A stretch of DNA of 64,000 bases from an uncultured Oscillibacter sp. (GCA_945868085.1 CAMBKF010000002.1:56667-120666); one strand, 5' to 3'; positions 50,366 through 58,311 are shown, counted from the first letter of the stretch. Notes: a model not told the origin generated them from the sequence alone. Translations and numbers: made by a program.

Positions 50366-51709
50366 TTAGTAGCTGCCCAGGTCGGCGGACTTGTCGCCCT
50401 GGGGATCGACGCCGAACTTGTAGTCGTTGCCGGGGAGGATGGCGTTGAGGATCACGCCGCACAGGGCCGCGATGGCCAGGCCCGTGAGGGTGATGTCCGC
50501 GCCGCCCACGGTGAAGGTGATGCCGCCGGTGGAGCTGAAGCCCAGGCCGCTGACGAAGATCACCGCCGCGATGATGAGGTTCCGGGACTTGGTGAGATCC
50601 ACCTTGTTCTCCACCACGTTGCGCACGCCCACGGCGGAGATCATACCGTACAGCACGAAGCTGACGCCGCCCACGATAGCCGTGGGGATGGAGTTGACCA
50701 GGGCATCAAACTTGGGGGAGAAGGAGAGGATGATGGCATACAGGGCTGCCAGCCGGATGACCCGGGGATCATAGACCTTGCTCAGGGCCAGAACGCCGGT
50801 GTTTTCGCCGTAGGTGGTGTTGGCAGGGCCGCCGAACATACCGGCTACCGCCGTGGCCAGGCCGTCGCCCAGGAGGGTGCGGTGCAGGCCGGGATCGGCG
50901 ATGAAGTTCTTGCCGGTGGTGGAGGAGATGGCGGACACATCGCCGATGTGCTCCATCATGGCGGCGATGGCGATGGGAGCCATGACCAGGATGGAGGTCA
51001 GGTCAAACTTGGCGATGACAAACTGCTGCAGGCCCACAAAGTCGGCCTTGCCTACCTCGGTGAAGTCCACCTGGCCGGCGATGAGGGCCACGATGTAGCT
51101 GCCCACCACACCCAGCAGGATGGGGATGATCTTCACCATGCCCTTGCCCCAGATGTTGGCCACGATGATGATGGCGATGGCTACCAGGGCCAGCCACCAG
51201 CAGGTGGAGGCGTTGGAGATGGCGGTGCCGGAGAGGTTCAGGCCGATGAGGATGATGATGGGGCCGGTGACGATGGGGGGAAAGAAGCGCATGACCTTCT
51301 GAGCGCCCACCAGCTTGAACAGCAGGGCCAGCACCAGGTACAGCGCGCCGGCGATGACGATGCCGCCCAGGGCGTAGGGGAGCTTTTCCTCGCCGCTCAT
51401 GGTGGCGAACTTGCCCACATCCAGCTTGGCTACGGCCTCAAAGCCGCCCAGGAAGGCGAAGGAGGAACCCAGGAAGGCAGGCACCTTAAACTTGGTGCAC
51501 ACATGGAACAGCAGCGTGCCCAGACCCGCGAACAGGAGCGTTGTCTGGATGGAGAGCGGCAGGCCGTAGTTCTGCACCAGAATGGGCACCAGCACCGTAG
51601 CGCCGAACATGGCAAACAGGTGCTGCAGGCCCAGCAGCAGCATCCGGGGTACCCCCAGGGTCCGGGCGTCGTAGACAGGGTCGTTGCCCAAATTGTGTTT
51701 CTTGTTCAT
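50366..51709 (-). CDS. uraA: Uracil permease (UraA/PyrP, NCS2 family)
   Basis: A 447-residue nucleobase:cation symporter-2. FGATVLVPILVQ early, the MMEHIGDVSA glutamate region (about residue 235) and GPANTTYGENTGVLALSKVYDPRV (glutamate near 285) are the uracil-binding signatures of UraA/PyrP rather than xanthine carriers. About fourteen TM helices in two inverted repeats. Imports uracil with H+. Preceded by a leader peptide and attenuator-like terminator, so pyrimidine-nucleotide control is likely. ATG follows AAGGAGGAG. Confidence 0.94.
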   Translation of the reverse strand: MNKKHNLGNDPVYDARTLGVPRMLLLGLQHLFAMFGATVLVPILVQNYGLPLSIQTTLLFAGLGTLLFHVCTKFKVPAFLGSSFAFLGGFEAVAKLDVGKFATMSGEEKLPYALGGIVIAGALYLVLALLFKLVGAQKVMRFFPPIVTGPIIILIGLNLSGTAISNASTCWWLALVAIAIIIVANIWGKGMVKIIPILLGVVGSYIVALIAGQVDFTEVGKADFVGLQQFVIAKFDLTSILVMAPIAIAAMMEHIGDVSAISSTTGKNFIADPGLHRTLLGDGLATAVAGMFGGPANTTYGENTGVLALSKVYDPRVIRLAALYAIILSFSPKFDALVNSIPTAIVGGVSFVLYGMISAVGVRNVVENKVDLTKSRNLIIAAVIFVSGLGFSSTGGITFTVGGADITLTGLAIAALCGVILNAILPGNDYKFGVDPQGDKSADLGSY

Positions 51710-51755
51710 TTTGAACTCCTCCTTTGTTATATTTACATTTTAATTGTAAACGGGC

Positions 51756-51786
51756 AAAAAAATTGACCGGTAAAAATACCGGTCAA
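51756..51786 (-). terminator. Attenuator-type terminator in the uraA leader
   Basis: Perfect stem TTGACCGGTA/TACCGGTCAA with TTTT loop (51763-51786), then seven T on the minus strand (51756-51762), about 50 bp upstream of uraA and downstream of its probable promoter. It would end transcription before uraA unless prevented. The 5' arm overlaps the stop codon of the leader ORF. Confidence 0.9.
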
Positions 51787-51857
51787 AAAGGAAATATAGA
51801 AATAAAAACAGTGGCGGCAACAGTCGGGCATTTCTTTTTGGCAGTGGAAAAAGTCAT
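51783..51857 (-). CDS. uraA leader peptide (24 codons)
   Basis: A short ORF with strong Shine-Dalgarno GGGAGG (51865-51870) seven bases before ATG 51857. It encodes 24 residues beginning MTFSTAKKK and ending VFISIFPF. The last eight codons are U-rich in RNA (U runs broken by single A or C), and the TGA stop lies inside the 5' arm of the following terminator. The stretch GGAGGCAAC (51861-51869) can pair 8 of 9 with GTTGCCGCC (51813-51821), a possible pause hairpin. Coding status rests on ribosome site and position, not homology. Confidence 0.65.
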   Translation of the reverse strand: MTFSTAKKKCPTVAATVFISIFPF

Positions 51858-51889
51858 GTCGTTGCCTCCCTTCAAATTTCATCTCGCCT

Positions 51890-51918
51890 ATTATACGGCG
51901 GGGAGGCGCCAAAGGCAA
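51890..51918 (-). promoter_or_regulatory. uraA promoter
   Basis: TTGCCT (51913-51918), 17-nt spacer, TATAAT (51890-51895) on the minus strand. The start site near 51883 leaves about 25 nt before the leader-peptide ATG. No PyrR-type anti-antiterminator sequence seen in the leader. Confidence 0.75.
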
Positions 51919-51951
51919 TTAGAAGTAAAACCAATTATTTTCGGAGACGGC

Positions 51952-52494
51952 TCAGCGATTTTTGTCAAAAACCACCGAAAGACGGGGGAACAGTATCGCC
52001 GCCACGGCGATCTTCAAGGCGTCCCCCGGGAGGAACAGGAGCATGCCGTCCCGCAGCAGCCGCCCAAAGCTCCAGCCTTTGCCCATGTAGCCGTTGAGGA
52101 TCAGCGCCATGTATGGCAGCCCAACGGCGTAGAGCACCGCCAGGCCCACCACGCAGGCTAAAATAATGCGCAGGGGACGGCGGCTTTTCTTTGTAATAAG
52201 GCCCATGACCCATGCCGAGGGAATGAGCCCCAGCAGAAATCCAAAGGTGGGCTGGAACACATAGCCGAAGCCCCCGCCCAAGGTAAAAATGGGCAGGCCC
52301 ACCAGACCCAGCAGCACATACACCCCCTGACTGGCCGCGCCCCACACAGGCCCCAGCAGGCACCCGGCCATGGCCGTGAAGAAAAATTGCAGGGTGATGG
52401 AGGACACGCCCAGAGGGATCTTGATGAAAGCCCCGATGGCCGTCAGGGCCGCCAGCAGAGCCGTTCGGGCCAGCATTTTCGTCTTTTGACTCAT
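51952..52494 (-). CDS. bioY: Biotin transporter substrate-binding S component BioY
   Basis: A 180-residue integral membrane protein with six hydrophobic segments. The N-terminal helix with ALTAIGAFIKIPLG, then GCLLGPVWGAASQGVYVLLGLVGLPIF and FGYVFQPTFGFLLG are the BioY signature. It binds biotin and works alone or with a shared ECF energising module encoded elsewhere. A BirA-type operator overlaps its promoter. Confidence 0.95.
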   Translation of the reverse strand: MSQKTKMLARTALLAALTAIGAFIKIPLGVSSITLQFFFTAMAGCLLGPVWGAASQGVYVLLGLVGLPIFTLGGGFGYVFQPTFGFLLGLIPSAWVMGLITKKSRRPLRIILACVVGLAVLYAVGLPYMALILNGYMGKGWSFGRLLRDGMLLFLPGDALKIAVAAILFPRLSVVFDKNR

Positions 52495-52496
52495 AG

Positions 52497-52531
52497 TTGT
52501 AAACCTCGTTTGGCAGAACTTGAGTTTACAA
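52497..52531. promoter_or_regulatory. BirA-type operator of bioY
   Basis: Perfect half-sites TTGTAAAC (52497-52504) and GTTTACAA (52524-52531) separated by 19 bp, the typical biotin-repressor dyad. On the minus strand the bioY -35 TTGACA is at 52550-52555 and -10 TATATT (about 52529-52534) overlaps one half-site, so binding would block transcription. Confidence 0.85.
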
Positions 52532-52549
52532 TATAGGAAAAGTGAAAGC

Positions 52550-52604
52550 TTGTCAATCCTTTAATGCAAATTTGGTTTACAATTTTAGATTACGGTGGTA
52601 CACT
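52550..52604 (+). promoter_or_regulatory. birA promoter with second BirA-like site
   Basis: TTTACA (52576-52581), 17-nt spacer, TACACT (52599-52604). The -35 lies inside GTTTACAA (52575-52582), which together with an imperfect TTGTCAAT (52550-52557) 17 bp upstream forms a second dyad. Suggests autoregulation. Confidence 0.6.
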
Positions 52605-52634
52605 ATGGTATCATTTGGAACGGAGGCAGTGGGT

Positions 52635-53624
52635 ATGAGCCGGCAGCGCGTATGCGCCGCCTTGCAGGCGGCAGAGGGAGAATACCGATCCGGGGAAGAA
52701 TTGAGCCGGGACATCGGCATCAGCCGGGCCGCCGTGTGGAAGGCGGTGGAGGCGCTGCGCCGCCAGGGCTATGACATCGAGGCCCGCACGGGCAAGGGCT
52801 ACCGGCTGCTGCAGAGCCCGGATCTGCTGCGGCAGGATACGCTGGCGCATTATCTGACAGGGCAGCGGGAAAACTGGCAGGTGCTGGAGAGTGTGGACTC
52901 CACTAACTCCGCCTGCCGCCGCCTGGCCCTGGAGGGCGCTCCTGACGGCACGGTGGTGGTGGCAGACTGCCAGACGGCGGGCCGTGGCCGCCGGGGCCGC
53001 AGCTTCCAGTCCCCGGCGGGGAAGGGCCTGTTTTTCTCCATTCTGTGGCGGCCCGACTGCGCTCCGGAAAAGCTCCTGCCTCTGACGGCCCTCAGCGCCG
53101 TGGCTGCCTGCCGGGCCATCCGCCGGGTGACGGGCGCGGAGGTGCAGATCAAGTGGCCCAATGACCTGGTGCTCTCCGGCCGGAAGCTTGCGGGTATCCT
53201 TACGGAGATGGCCCTGGAGGGGGAGAGCGGCCATGTGTCCCATGTGGTGGTGGGTATCGGCATCAATGTCCACCAGCGGCCGGAGGATTTCGGCGGCGAG
53301 GTGGCGGACATCGCCACATCCCTGGACCTGGCTCTGGGTAAAAACGTGTGCCGGGCGCAGCTGGCGGCTGCCCTGCTGGAGGAGATGGACCTCCTGCGCC
53401 GGGAGGTGCTGTTTGCTCCGGAAAAATGGCTGGCGGATTACCGCTCGGCCTGCCTGAGCATCGGCCGCACGGTGCAGCTGATCCGGGGAGAGAGCCGGGA
53501 GCAGGTACAGGCTTTGGCTGTAGACGAGCAATATGGCCTGGTGGTGCGCCACCGGGACGGGACAGAGGAAACGGTGCGCAGCGGCGAGGTGTCGGTGCGT
53601 GGATTATACGGATATACGGAGTGA
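52635..53624 (+). CDS. birA: Bifunctional biotin-protein ligase / biotin operon repressor BirA
   Basis: A 329-residue bifunctional BirA. An N-terminal winged helix (about residues 1-62, SGEELSRDIGISRAAVWKAVEAL) is followed by the ligase domain with the biotinyl-AMP loop GRGRRGRSF (about 117-125), KWPNDLVLSGRKLAGIL and GIGINVH, then an SH3-like C-terminal domain. It biotinylates acyl-CoA carboxylases and, as biotinyl-AMP-bound dimer, represses bioY. Start ATG 52635 follows CGGAGG; a frame from 52542 is rejected. Confidence 0.96.
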   Translation: MSRQRVCAALQAAEGEYRSGEELSRDIGISRAAVWKAVEALRRQGYDIEARTGKGYRLLQSPDLLRQDTLAHYLTGQRENWQVLESVDSTNSACRRLALEGAPDGTVVVADCQTAGRGRRGRSFQSPAGKGLFFSILWRPDCAPEKLLPLTALSAVAACRAIRRVTGAEVQIKWPNDLVLSGRKLAGILTEMALEGESGHVSHVVVGIGINVHQRPEDFGGEVADIATSLDLALGKNVCRAQLAAALLEEMDLLRREVLFAPEKWLADYRSACLSIGRTVQLIRGESREQVQALAVDEQYGLVVRHRDGTEETVRSGEVSVRGLYGYTE

Positions 53625-53630
53625 TGAAAC

Positions 53631-54179
53631 ATGATGAAGAAGCTATGGACACTATTCTGGACCTTTGCCAAGGTGGGCGTCATGACCTTTGGCGGGGGCT
53701 ATGCCATGCTGCCCATCCTGCAGCGTGAGGTGGTGGAGAAAAAGGGCTGGGCCACCGATGAGGAGCTGACGGATTATTTTGCCATCGGCCAGTGTACCCC
53801 CGGCGTTATTGCCGTGAATACCGCCACCTTTGTGGGGCAAAAATATGCCGGGATCGCCGGCGGCATTGTAGCTACCTTAGGCGTGGTGTTCCCGTCCCTG
53901 GTCATTATTTCCGCCCTGGCGAAGGTCATCACGGCCTATGCGCACCTGGCGTGGGTGCAGCACGCCTTTGCGGGCATCCGGGTGTGCGTGTGCGTGCTGA
54001 TCTTCAACGCCGTGCTGAAGCTGGTGAAGGGCGCTATGAAGGATGCCTGGTGCTGGGGTATTTTCGGGGTGATCCTGGTTTTGTCCCTGGTGATAGATGT
54101 GTCGCCTATCCTCTATGTGGTGGCGGCGGGCCTGGCGGGCGTGGTGCTCCAGGCCGTGAAGGGGAGGGAGAAGAAATGA
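53631..54179 (+). CDS. chrA: Chromate transporter family protein, half 1
   Basis: A 182-residue CHR-domain membrane protein. The signature FGGGYAMLPILQREVV (about residues 20-35), CTPGVIAVNTATFVG and several hydrophobic helices are visible. Many bacteria encode a pair of short CHR proteins with opposite topology instead of one long ChrA. It begins 6 bp after birA with no strong ribosome site and overlaps the second half by ATGA. Natural substrate in an anaerobe is unclear. Confidence 0.92.
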   Translation: MMKKLWTLFWTFAKVGVMTFGGGYAMLPILQREVVEKKGWATDEELTDYFAIGQCTPGVIAVNTATFVGQKYAGIAGGIVATLGVVFPSLVIISALAKVITAYAHLAWVQHAFAGIRVCVCVLIFNAVLKLVKGAMKDAWCWGIFGVILVLSLVIDVSPILYVVAAGLAGVVLQAVKGREKK

Positions 54180-54739
54180 CCTATCTGCTGCTGTTTTACG
54201 AGTATTTTAAGACCGGCCTGTTTGCCGTCGGCGGCGGCATGGCCACCCTGCCCTTCCTCTATGATATGTCCGCCCGGCACCCGGACTGGTTCACCACCGC
54301 TCAAATCGCCGATATGCTGGCGGTGTCCGAGTCCACTCCGGGGCCCATCGGCGTGAATATGGCTACCTATGTGGGTTTCCAGGTGGGGGGCGTTCTGGGA
54401 GCGGTCATCGCCACCATCGGCCTGATAACGCCGTCCATCATCGTCATTCTGATTATTGCAGCCTTCCTGCGCAGCTTCCGTGACAGCCGCATCGTCCAGA
54501 GCGTGTTCTATGGCCTGCGCCCGGCCTCGGCGGCCATGGTGGCGGCGGCGGGCCTCAGCGTGGCGGCGGTGGCCCTGCTCAACAGCGGCGCTGCGGGCCT
54601 GGCCCTGGTCAACTGGAAGGCCGTGGCTCTGGCGGCGGTGCTGTTGGTGCTCACCCGGTGGGTAAAGCCCACCAAGGGGCTGCACCCCATTCTGTTCATC
54701 CTGGCTTCGGCCGTGGTGGGTGTGGTTTTTTCCTTCTGA
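54176..54739 (+). CDS. chrA: Chromate transporter family protein, half 2
   Basis: A 187-residue partner CHR-domain protein. GLFAVGGGMATLPFLYDMS, then STPGPIGVNMATYVGF are the same motifs as in half 1. ATG 54176 overlaps the stop of half 1 and is preceded by GGGGAGGGAG, so the two are co-translated and presumably form a heterodimer. Confidence 0.92.
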   Translation: MTYLLLFYEYFKTGLFAVGGGMATLPFLYDMSARHPDWFTTAQIADMLAVSESTPGPIGVNMATYVGFQVGGVLGAVIATIGLITPSIIVILIIAAFLRSFRDSRIVQSVFYGLRPASAAMVAAAGLSVAAVALLNSGAAGLALVNWKAVALAAVLLVLTRWVKPTKGLHPILFILASAVVGVVFSF

Positions 54740-54743
54740 AACA

Positions 54744-54779
54744 AAAACAAATGGCTGACTATGGTCAGCCATTTGTTTT
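54744..54779. terminator. Bidirectional terminator
   Basis: Stem AAAACAAATGGCTGAC with TATG loop and T-run, between chrA and convergent ydcF-like gene. Confidence 0.92.
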
Positions 54780-54829
54780 TTGATTCCTATTTGTATGAAT
54801 TGACAAAAAATATACGGAGCGCTATCAAT

Positions 54830-55594
54830 TTACCGCCCAAAGGCCCAGGCGGCGGCCACGGCAATGACCTCCCGGGCCCAGTAACCGGGGCCCAAAAGCC
54901 AGTAGGACCGGCAGCCCAGGGACCGGGCCTCCAGGCCGCTGCTGCAGGCATATATGGCCGCCCGGAGCTGATGGAAATTGTCGCTGGCCACGGCCACCTC
55001 CGTGGGCAGGCCGTTTGTCCGGATGATGTCTGCGGCATAGGCGATGTTCTGCCGGGTGTTCAGGGACTTTTCTTCCAGATAGATCCGCCCCGGGTCGATG
55101 CCCCGGCGCACCAGCTCGTCCCGGATGCACCGGGCCTCGGTGATGATCTCGTCGTCGGCCATGCCGCCGCAGGCCACGCACACGGCCTCGGGGTTGGCGG
55201 TGAGGTAATCGTAGGCGCTGTCGATGCGGGCGGCCAGCATCTTGCTGGGCCGCAGGCCTCGGACCTCACACCCCAGCACCAGCACCGTGCAGGGCTCCCC
55301 GGCTTCGGGCCGGTCCACCGCCTGGCGCACCATCAGCCCCAGGATCACGGCCACGCACAGCAGTCCCGCGGCAAAAAGCGCCAGCAGACTGCGCCACAGA
55401 ACGCGGCCCTTACCGGTGAGCAGTTCCTTGAGCTTCCGGGGGCACAGGAGCATCCACGCCAGGATGCCCAGCACCGCCGCCGGGAAAAATATCCCGATAT
55501 GGTGGGCGCCGATGACCAGGGGCAGCAGGAAGAACGCCGCCAGGGCTATGCACAGCCCCGCCAAAAAGTATCGAAGGACCTTGCCGCCGCTCAT
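54830..55594 (-). CDS. YdcF/SanA-like DUF218 membrane protein
   Basis: A 254-residue protein with three N-terminal membrane segments (about residues 8-90) and a C-terminal DUF218 domain: VLVLGCEVRGLRPSKMLAAR, CVACGGMADDEIITEA and LEEKSLNTRQNI. The family includes YdcF, SanA and ElyC, envelope proteins of uncertain enzymology linked to cell-wall precursor metabolism. Its ATG overlaps the udk stop, so the two are co-translated. Confidence 0.9.
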   Translation of the reverse strand: MSGGKVLRYFLAGLCIALAAFFLLPLVIGAHHIGIFFPAAVLGILAWMLLCPRKLKELLTGKGRVLWRSLLALFAAGLLCVAVILGLMVRQAVDRPEAGEPCTVLVLGCEVRGLRPSKMLAARIDSAYDYLTANPEAVCVACGGMADDEIITEARCIRDELVRRGIDPGRIYLEEKSLNTRQNIAYAADIIRTNGLPTEVAVASDNFHQLRAAIYACSSGLEARSLGCRSYWLLGPGYWAREVIAVAAAWAFGR

Positions 55595-56223
55595 GTCGCA
55601 GCCTCCGGCGGATTTTCGGCAATGTGCCCGGCAATGCGCTGCATGATGAGATCCAGGGCCACCAGGTTGTGTCCACCCTCCAGCACCACGATGTCGGCAT
55701 ACTTCCGTGTGGGTTCCACAAACTGCTCATGCATGGGCTTGACGGTGGTGAGATACTGCTGCACAATGGACTGCATGGATCGGCCTCGCTCCTCCACATC
55801 CCGCAGAGCCCGGCGCAGGATGCGCACGTCGGCATCGGTCTCCACAAAAATGCGGATGTCCATCAGCTCCCGCAGCCGGGGATCGTGGAAAATGAGGATG
55901 CCCTCCACGATGATCACCGGAGCGGGCCGGATGAGCACTGTCTCATCGGTGCGGTTGTGGTCGGCATAGGAGTACACGGGGCAGCGGATGGCGCGGCCGG
56001 CCTTCAGCTCCTTCAGCTGCTGGACCATCAGATCCGTGTCGAAGGCATCGGGATGGTCGTAGTTCTGCTGGCAGCGCACCTCAAAGGGGACGTCCTGACG
56101 TTTGTAGTAGTTGTCGTGATGCACCACACTGATGGCCGGGCCGAAGTGGGCGGCCAGGTGGTCCGTCAGGGTGGTTTTGCCGCTGCCGGTGCCCCCGGCG
56201 ATGCCGATGATCATGGTATTCAT
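55591..56223 (-). CDS. udk: Uridine kinase
   Basis: A 210-residue uridine/cytidine kinase. P-loop GGTGSGKTTL (about residues 10-19), HHDNYYK substrate lid, YDHPDAFDTDL and VEGILIFHDPRLRELMD are diagnostic. It phosphorylates uridine in pyrimidine salvage. ATG 56223 follows GGAGG by ten bases; an earlier in-frame ATG at 56250 has no ribosome site. Confidence 0.95.
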   Translation of the reverse strand: MNTMIIGIAGGTGSGKTTLTDHLAAHFGPAISVVHHDNYYKRQDVPFEVRCQQNYDHPDAFDTDLMVQQLKELKAGRAIRCPVYSYADHNRTDETVLIRPAPVIIVEGILIFHDPRLRELMDIRIFVETDADVRILRRALRDVEERGRSMQSIVQQYLTTVKPMHEQFVEPTRKYADIVVLEGGHNLVALDLIMQRIAGHIAENPPEAAT

Positions 56224-56258
56224 AGGCGATGGTCCTCCGGTTCCATACATTTTATTCT

Positions 56259-56287
56259 ATTATAGAAAATTGAGTGGACAAAAGCAA
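56259..56287 (-). promoter_or_regulatory. udk promoter
   Basis: TTGCTT (56282-56287), 17-nt spacer, TATAAT (56259-56264) on the minus strand, 36 bp from the start. Confidence 0.75.
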
Positions 56288-56327
56288 GGAACAATGTAAA
56301 AAAAGGATGAATTTCCATGTTTTTCAG

Positions 56328-56359
56328 TTGACGCAGAGAGGGAAACCGTATAATATAAT
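56328..56359 (+). promoter_or_regulatory. Promoter of the Ig-like protein gene
   Basis: TTGACG (56328-56333) precedes overlapping TATAAT boxes at 56349-56354 (spacer 15) and 56354-56359 (spacer 20); an intermediate TAATAT would give 17. Confidence 0.55.
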
Positions 56360-56385
56360 TATGTAAATCTAAGGGAGGATCAGCA

Positions 56386-57186
56386 ATGCACCTTTTGAAA
56401 TGTCCTAAATGCGGAGAGATGTTCTCCGATACATATAAAACCTGCCCCTTCTGCCAAGAGGATGAAGAACGCCACAGCAACAAACCCGTGAAAAATGCCG
56501 GGCGCCGCACCGGCGGCGGCCGGGCCAAGCCCAAGGTGGGCGGCGGCGTGGTGATCGTGTGCCTGGTGCTGGTGCTGGGTCTGGCGGCCTACACCATATT
56601 CGGCAGTCAGATCGCCGCGTTTTTCACCGGCGGGAAGGATGCCCCCACCCCCGAGCCCACCGTACTGACCATGAATAAAACCAGCGTGGAGCTCACCGTG
56701 GGCAGCAGCTTTGCGCTTACGGCGACCGGCGCGGATAAGGTGTCCTTCTCCAGCAGCGATGAGAAGATAGCCACCGTGACGGCGGACGGCACCGTGCAGG
56801 CGGTGAGCACCGGCAGCGCTGTGATAACGGCCTCGGCGGCGGACAGCACAGCCACCTGCCGCGTCACTGTGACGGCGGCGGTGGATCAGCCGGACCCCGT
56901 TGCGCCGGATACCCCCGACACGCCTGTCACGCCGGATACTCCCACCGGGAAGGACCTGACGCTGCAGTCCATTTATGGTACGAGCGGAGAGTTCTCCTGC
57001 AATGTTGGGGAAACGGTTCCCCTGGAGGTGGACGGGACGGATGCCACCGTCACCTGGAGCTCCTCGGATTCAAAGATCGCCACCGTGGATGCCTCGGGTG
57101 TGGTAACGGCGGTTTCCTCCGGAAAGGCCACTATCACCGCCTCGGTGGAGGGACAGACGCTCACCATTGAGGTCCTGGTCTGGTAA
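56386..57186 (+). CDS. Zinc-ribbon, single-pass membrane protein with two BIG2 Ig-like domains
   Basis: A 266-residue protein. An N-terminal zinc ribbon (CPKCGEMFSDTYKTCPFC, residues 6-23), a basic linker, one TM helix (about 53-72), then outside the cell two bacterial Ig-like group 2 domains (about 90-165 and 193-266, each with SS(D/x)xKIATVxAxG). A proline/threonine-rich linker PDPVAPDTPDTPVTPDTP joins them. Topology puts the ribbon in the cytoplasm. Possibly an adhesion or envelope-sensing protein; function unknown. ATG follows GGGAGG. Confidence 0.85.
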   Translation: MHLLKCPKCGEMFSDTYKTCPFCQEDEERHSNKPVKNAGRRTGGGRAKPKVGGGVVIVCLVLVLGLAAYTIFGSQIAAFFTGGKDAPTPEPTVLTMNKTSVELTVGSSFALTATGADKVSFSSSDEKIATVTADGTVQAVSTGSAVITASAADSTATCRVTVTAAVDQPDPVAPDTPDTPVTPDTPTGKDLTLQSIYGTSGEFSCNVGETVPLEVDGTDATVTWSSSDSKIATVDASGVVTAVSSGKATITASVEGQTLTIEVLVW

Positions 57187-57196
57187 CCATAATAAT

Positions 57197-57225
57197 AAAA
57201 CGCCCTGCTCTGGCAGGGCGTTTTT
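57197..57225 (+). terminator. Terminator
   Basis: Stem AAAACGCCCTGC with TCTG loop and five T, right after the Ig-like protein gene. Confidence 0.95.
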
Positions 57226-57244
57226 ACCGAAAAGTACGGGAGGA

Positions 57245-58036
57245 ATGTTTTTGAACCGCAGGGAGCTTTTGGATAAACTCTCCGCCTCGGCGGAGGAGCG
57301 GGTGCTGCTGGGCCGTCTGTGGGACGGCTGGGAGCGCTGCCGCAGCCGGAATGTGCCGGAGGTGAGCGGATTTCTCTCCCCCCACGAGCAGGTTCTGGCC
57401 GGGCAGCTCATGCAGTCCTTGGGTGCCCGGGAAGGATTTGCCATCTGGGGCGGATATGAGGGCGCCCAGCGCCGGCAAATGCACTTTTTGCCGGACTGGA
57501 TGGGCGGGCCGGACGAAACAGCGGTGCGGTGCCTGCGGTGCCGGTTCTACGAGACGGACCATCCCACCCATCGGGATTTTTTGGGCAGCCTCATGGGCCT
57601 GGGCCTGACGCGGGAGAAGGTGGGGGACATTCTGGTGTCGCCCCACTGGGCGGATGTACTGGTGGGCAGCAGCGTGGCGGATTTCCTCCTGCAGGAATGG
57701 AAACAGGCGGGCCGGGTGCATCTGCGCGTGGAGGAGATCGGCCTGGCGGAGATCGCCGTGCCGGAGCAGCCGGTGAAGCTGATTCGGGACACCGTGGCCT
57801 CCCTGCGGCTGGACAGCGTGGTCGCCGCGGGTTTTTCCATCAGCCGCAGCGCGGCGGCGGAGCTGATCCGCAGCGGCAAGGCGGAGGTGAACTGGATGCC
57901 CTGCACCAAGCCGGATCTGCCGGTGGAGCAGGGGGATGTGCTGACGGTCCGGGGCCTGGGCAAGTGCTGTCTGGCAGAAGTGGGCGGACAGAGCCGCAAA
58001 GGCCGCACGGGCATTACGATGAAACGATTTATATAA
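57245..58036 (+). CDS. ylmH: S4-domain RNA-binding protein (YlmH family)
   Basis: A 263-residue protein of the YlmH type. The N-terminal part has LSPHEQ and GAREGFAIWGGYEGAQRRQ, and the C-terminal S4 domain (about residues 185-245) contains SISRSAAAELIRSGKAEVNW. In B. subtilis the protein has been linked to cell division and to ribosome rescue through peptidyl-tRNA on split 50S subunits. ATG 57245 is only one base from GGGAGG, while TTG 57251 in the same frame is seven bases away and may be the true start. Confidence 0.9.
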   Translation: MFLNRRELLDKLSASAEERVLLGRLWDGWERCRSRNVPEVSGFLSPHEQVLAGQLMQSLGAREGFAIWGGYEGAQRRQMHFLPDWMGGPDETAVRCLRCRFYETDHPTHRDFLGSLMGLGLTREKVGDILVSPHWADVLVGSSVADFLLQEWKQAGRVHLRVEEIGLAEIAVPEQPVKLIRDTVASLRLDSVVAAGFSISRSAAAELIRSGKAEVNWMPCTKPDLPVEQGDVLTVRGLGKCCLAEVGGQSRKGRTGITMKRFI

Positions 58037-58047
58037 GGAGCGATTCT

Positions 58048-58266
58048 ATGGAACAGAAGAAAATAGACCGGATCAACGAGCTGGCCCACAAGGCCAAGAC
58101 CCCCCAGGGCCTGACCCCGGAGGAGACCGAGGAGCGGGCCGCCCTGCGGCAGGAGTACCTGAACAGCATCATGGGTAATCTCCGCCGGGAGCTGGATAAT
58201 ACCTGGATCGTGGATGAGCAGGGCAACAAGCGCAAGCTCACCCCGGGGAAGAAGGAAATGTCATAA
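58048..58266 (+). CDS. DUF896 protein (YnzC family)
   Basis: A 72-residue DUF896 protein. RINELAHKAKTPQGLTPEETEERAALRQEYL is the two-helix family core in abbreviated form, and IVDEQGNKRKL follows. In B. subtilis YnzC is SOS-induced with yneA; function unclear. ATG follows TAAGGAG, 11 bp after ylmH, so both share a transcript. Confidence 0.92.
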   Translation: MEQKKIDRINELAHKAKTPQGLTPEETEERAALRQEYLNSIMGNLRRELDNTWIVDEQGNKRKLTPGKKEMS

Positions 58267-58301
58267 AAAAACGGAGGAGCCCTAGGGCTCCTCCGTTTTT
58301 T
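58266..58301. terminator. Bidirectional terminator
   Basis: Near-perfect palindrome AAAAAACGGAGGAGCCC/GGGCTCCTCCGTTTTTT between DUF896 and convergent tig. Confidence 0.93.
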
Positions 58302-58311
58302 ACTTGTTGTG

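Noticed and set aside
51733-51918. 61-codon frame covering the uraA leader
   Set aside because: It reads straight through the terminator, and its internal ATG at 51882 lies at the likely transcription start with no ribosome site. The 24-codon ORF in another frame has a strong ribosome site and stops at the hairpin.
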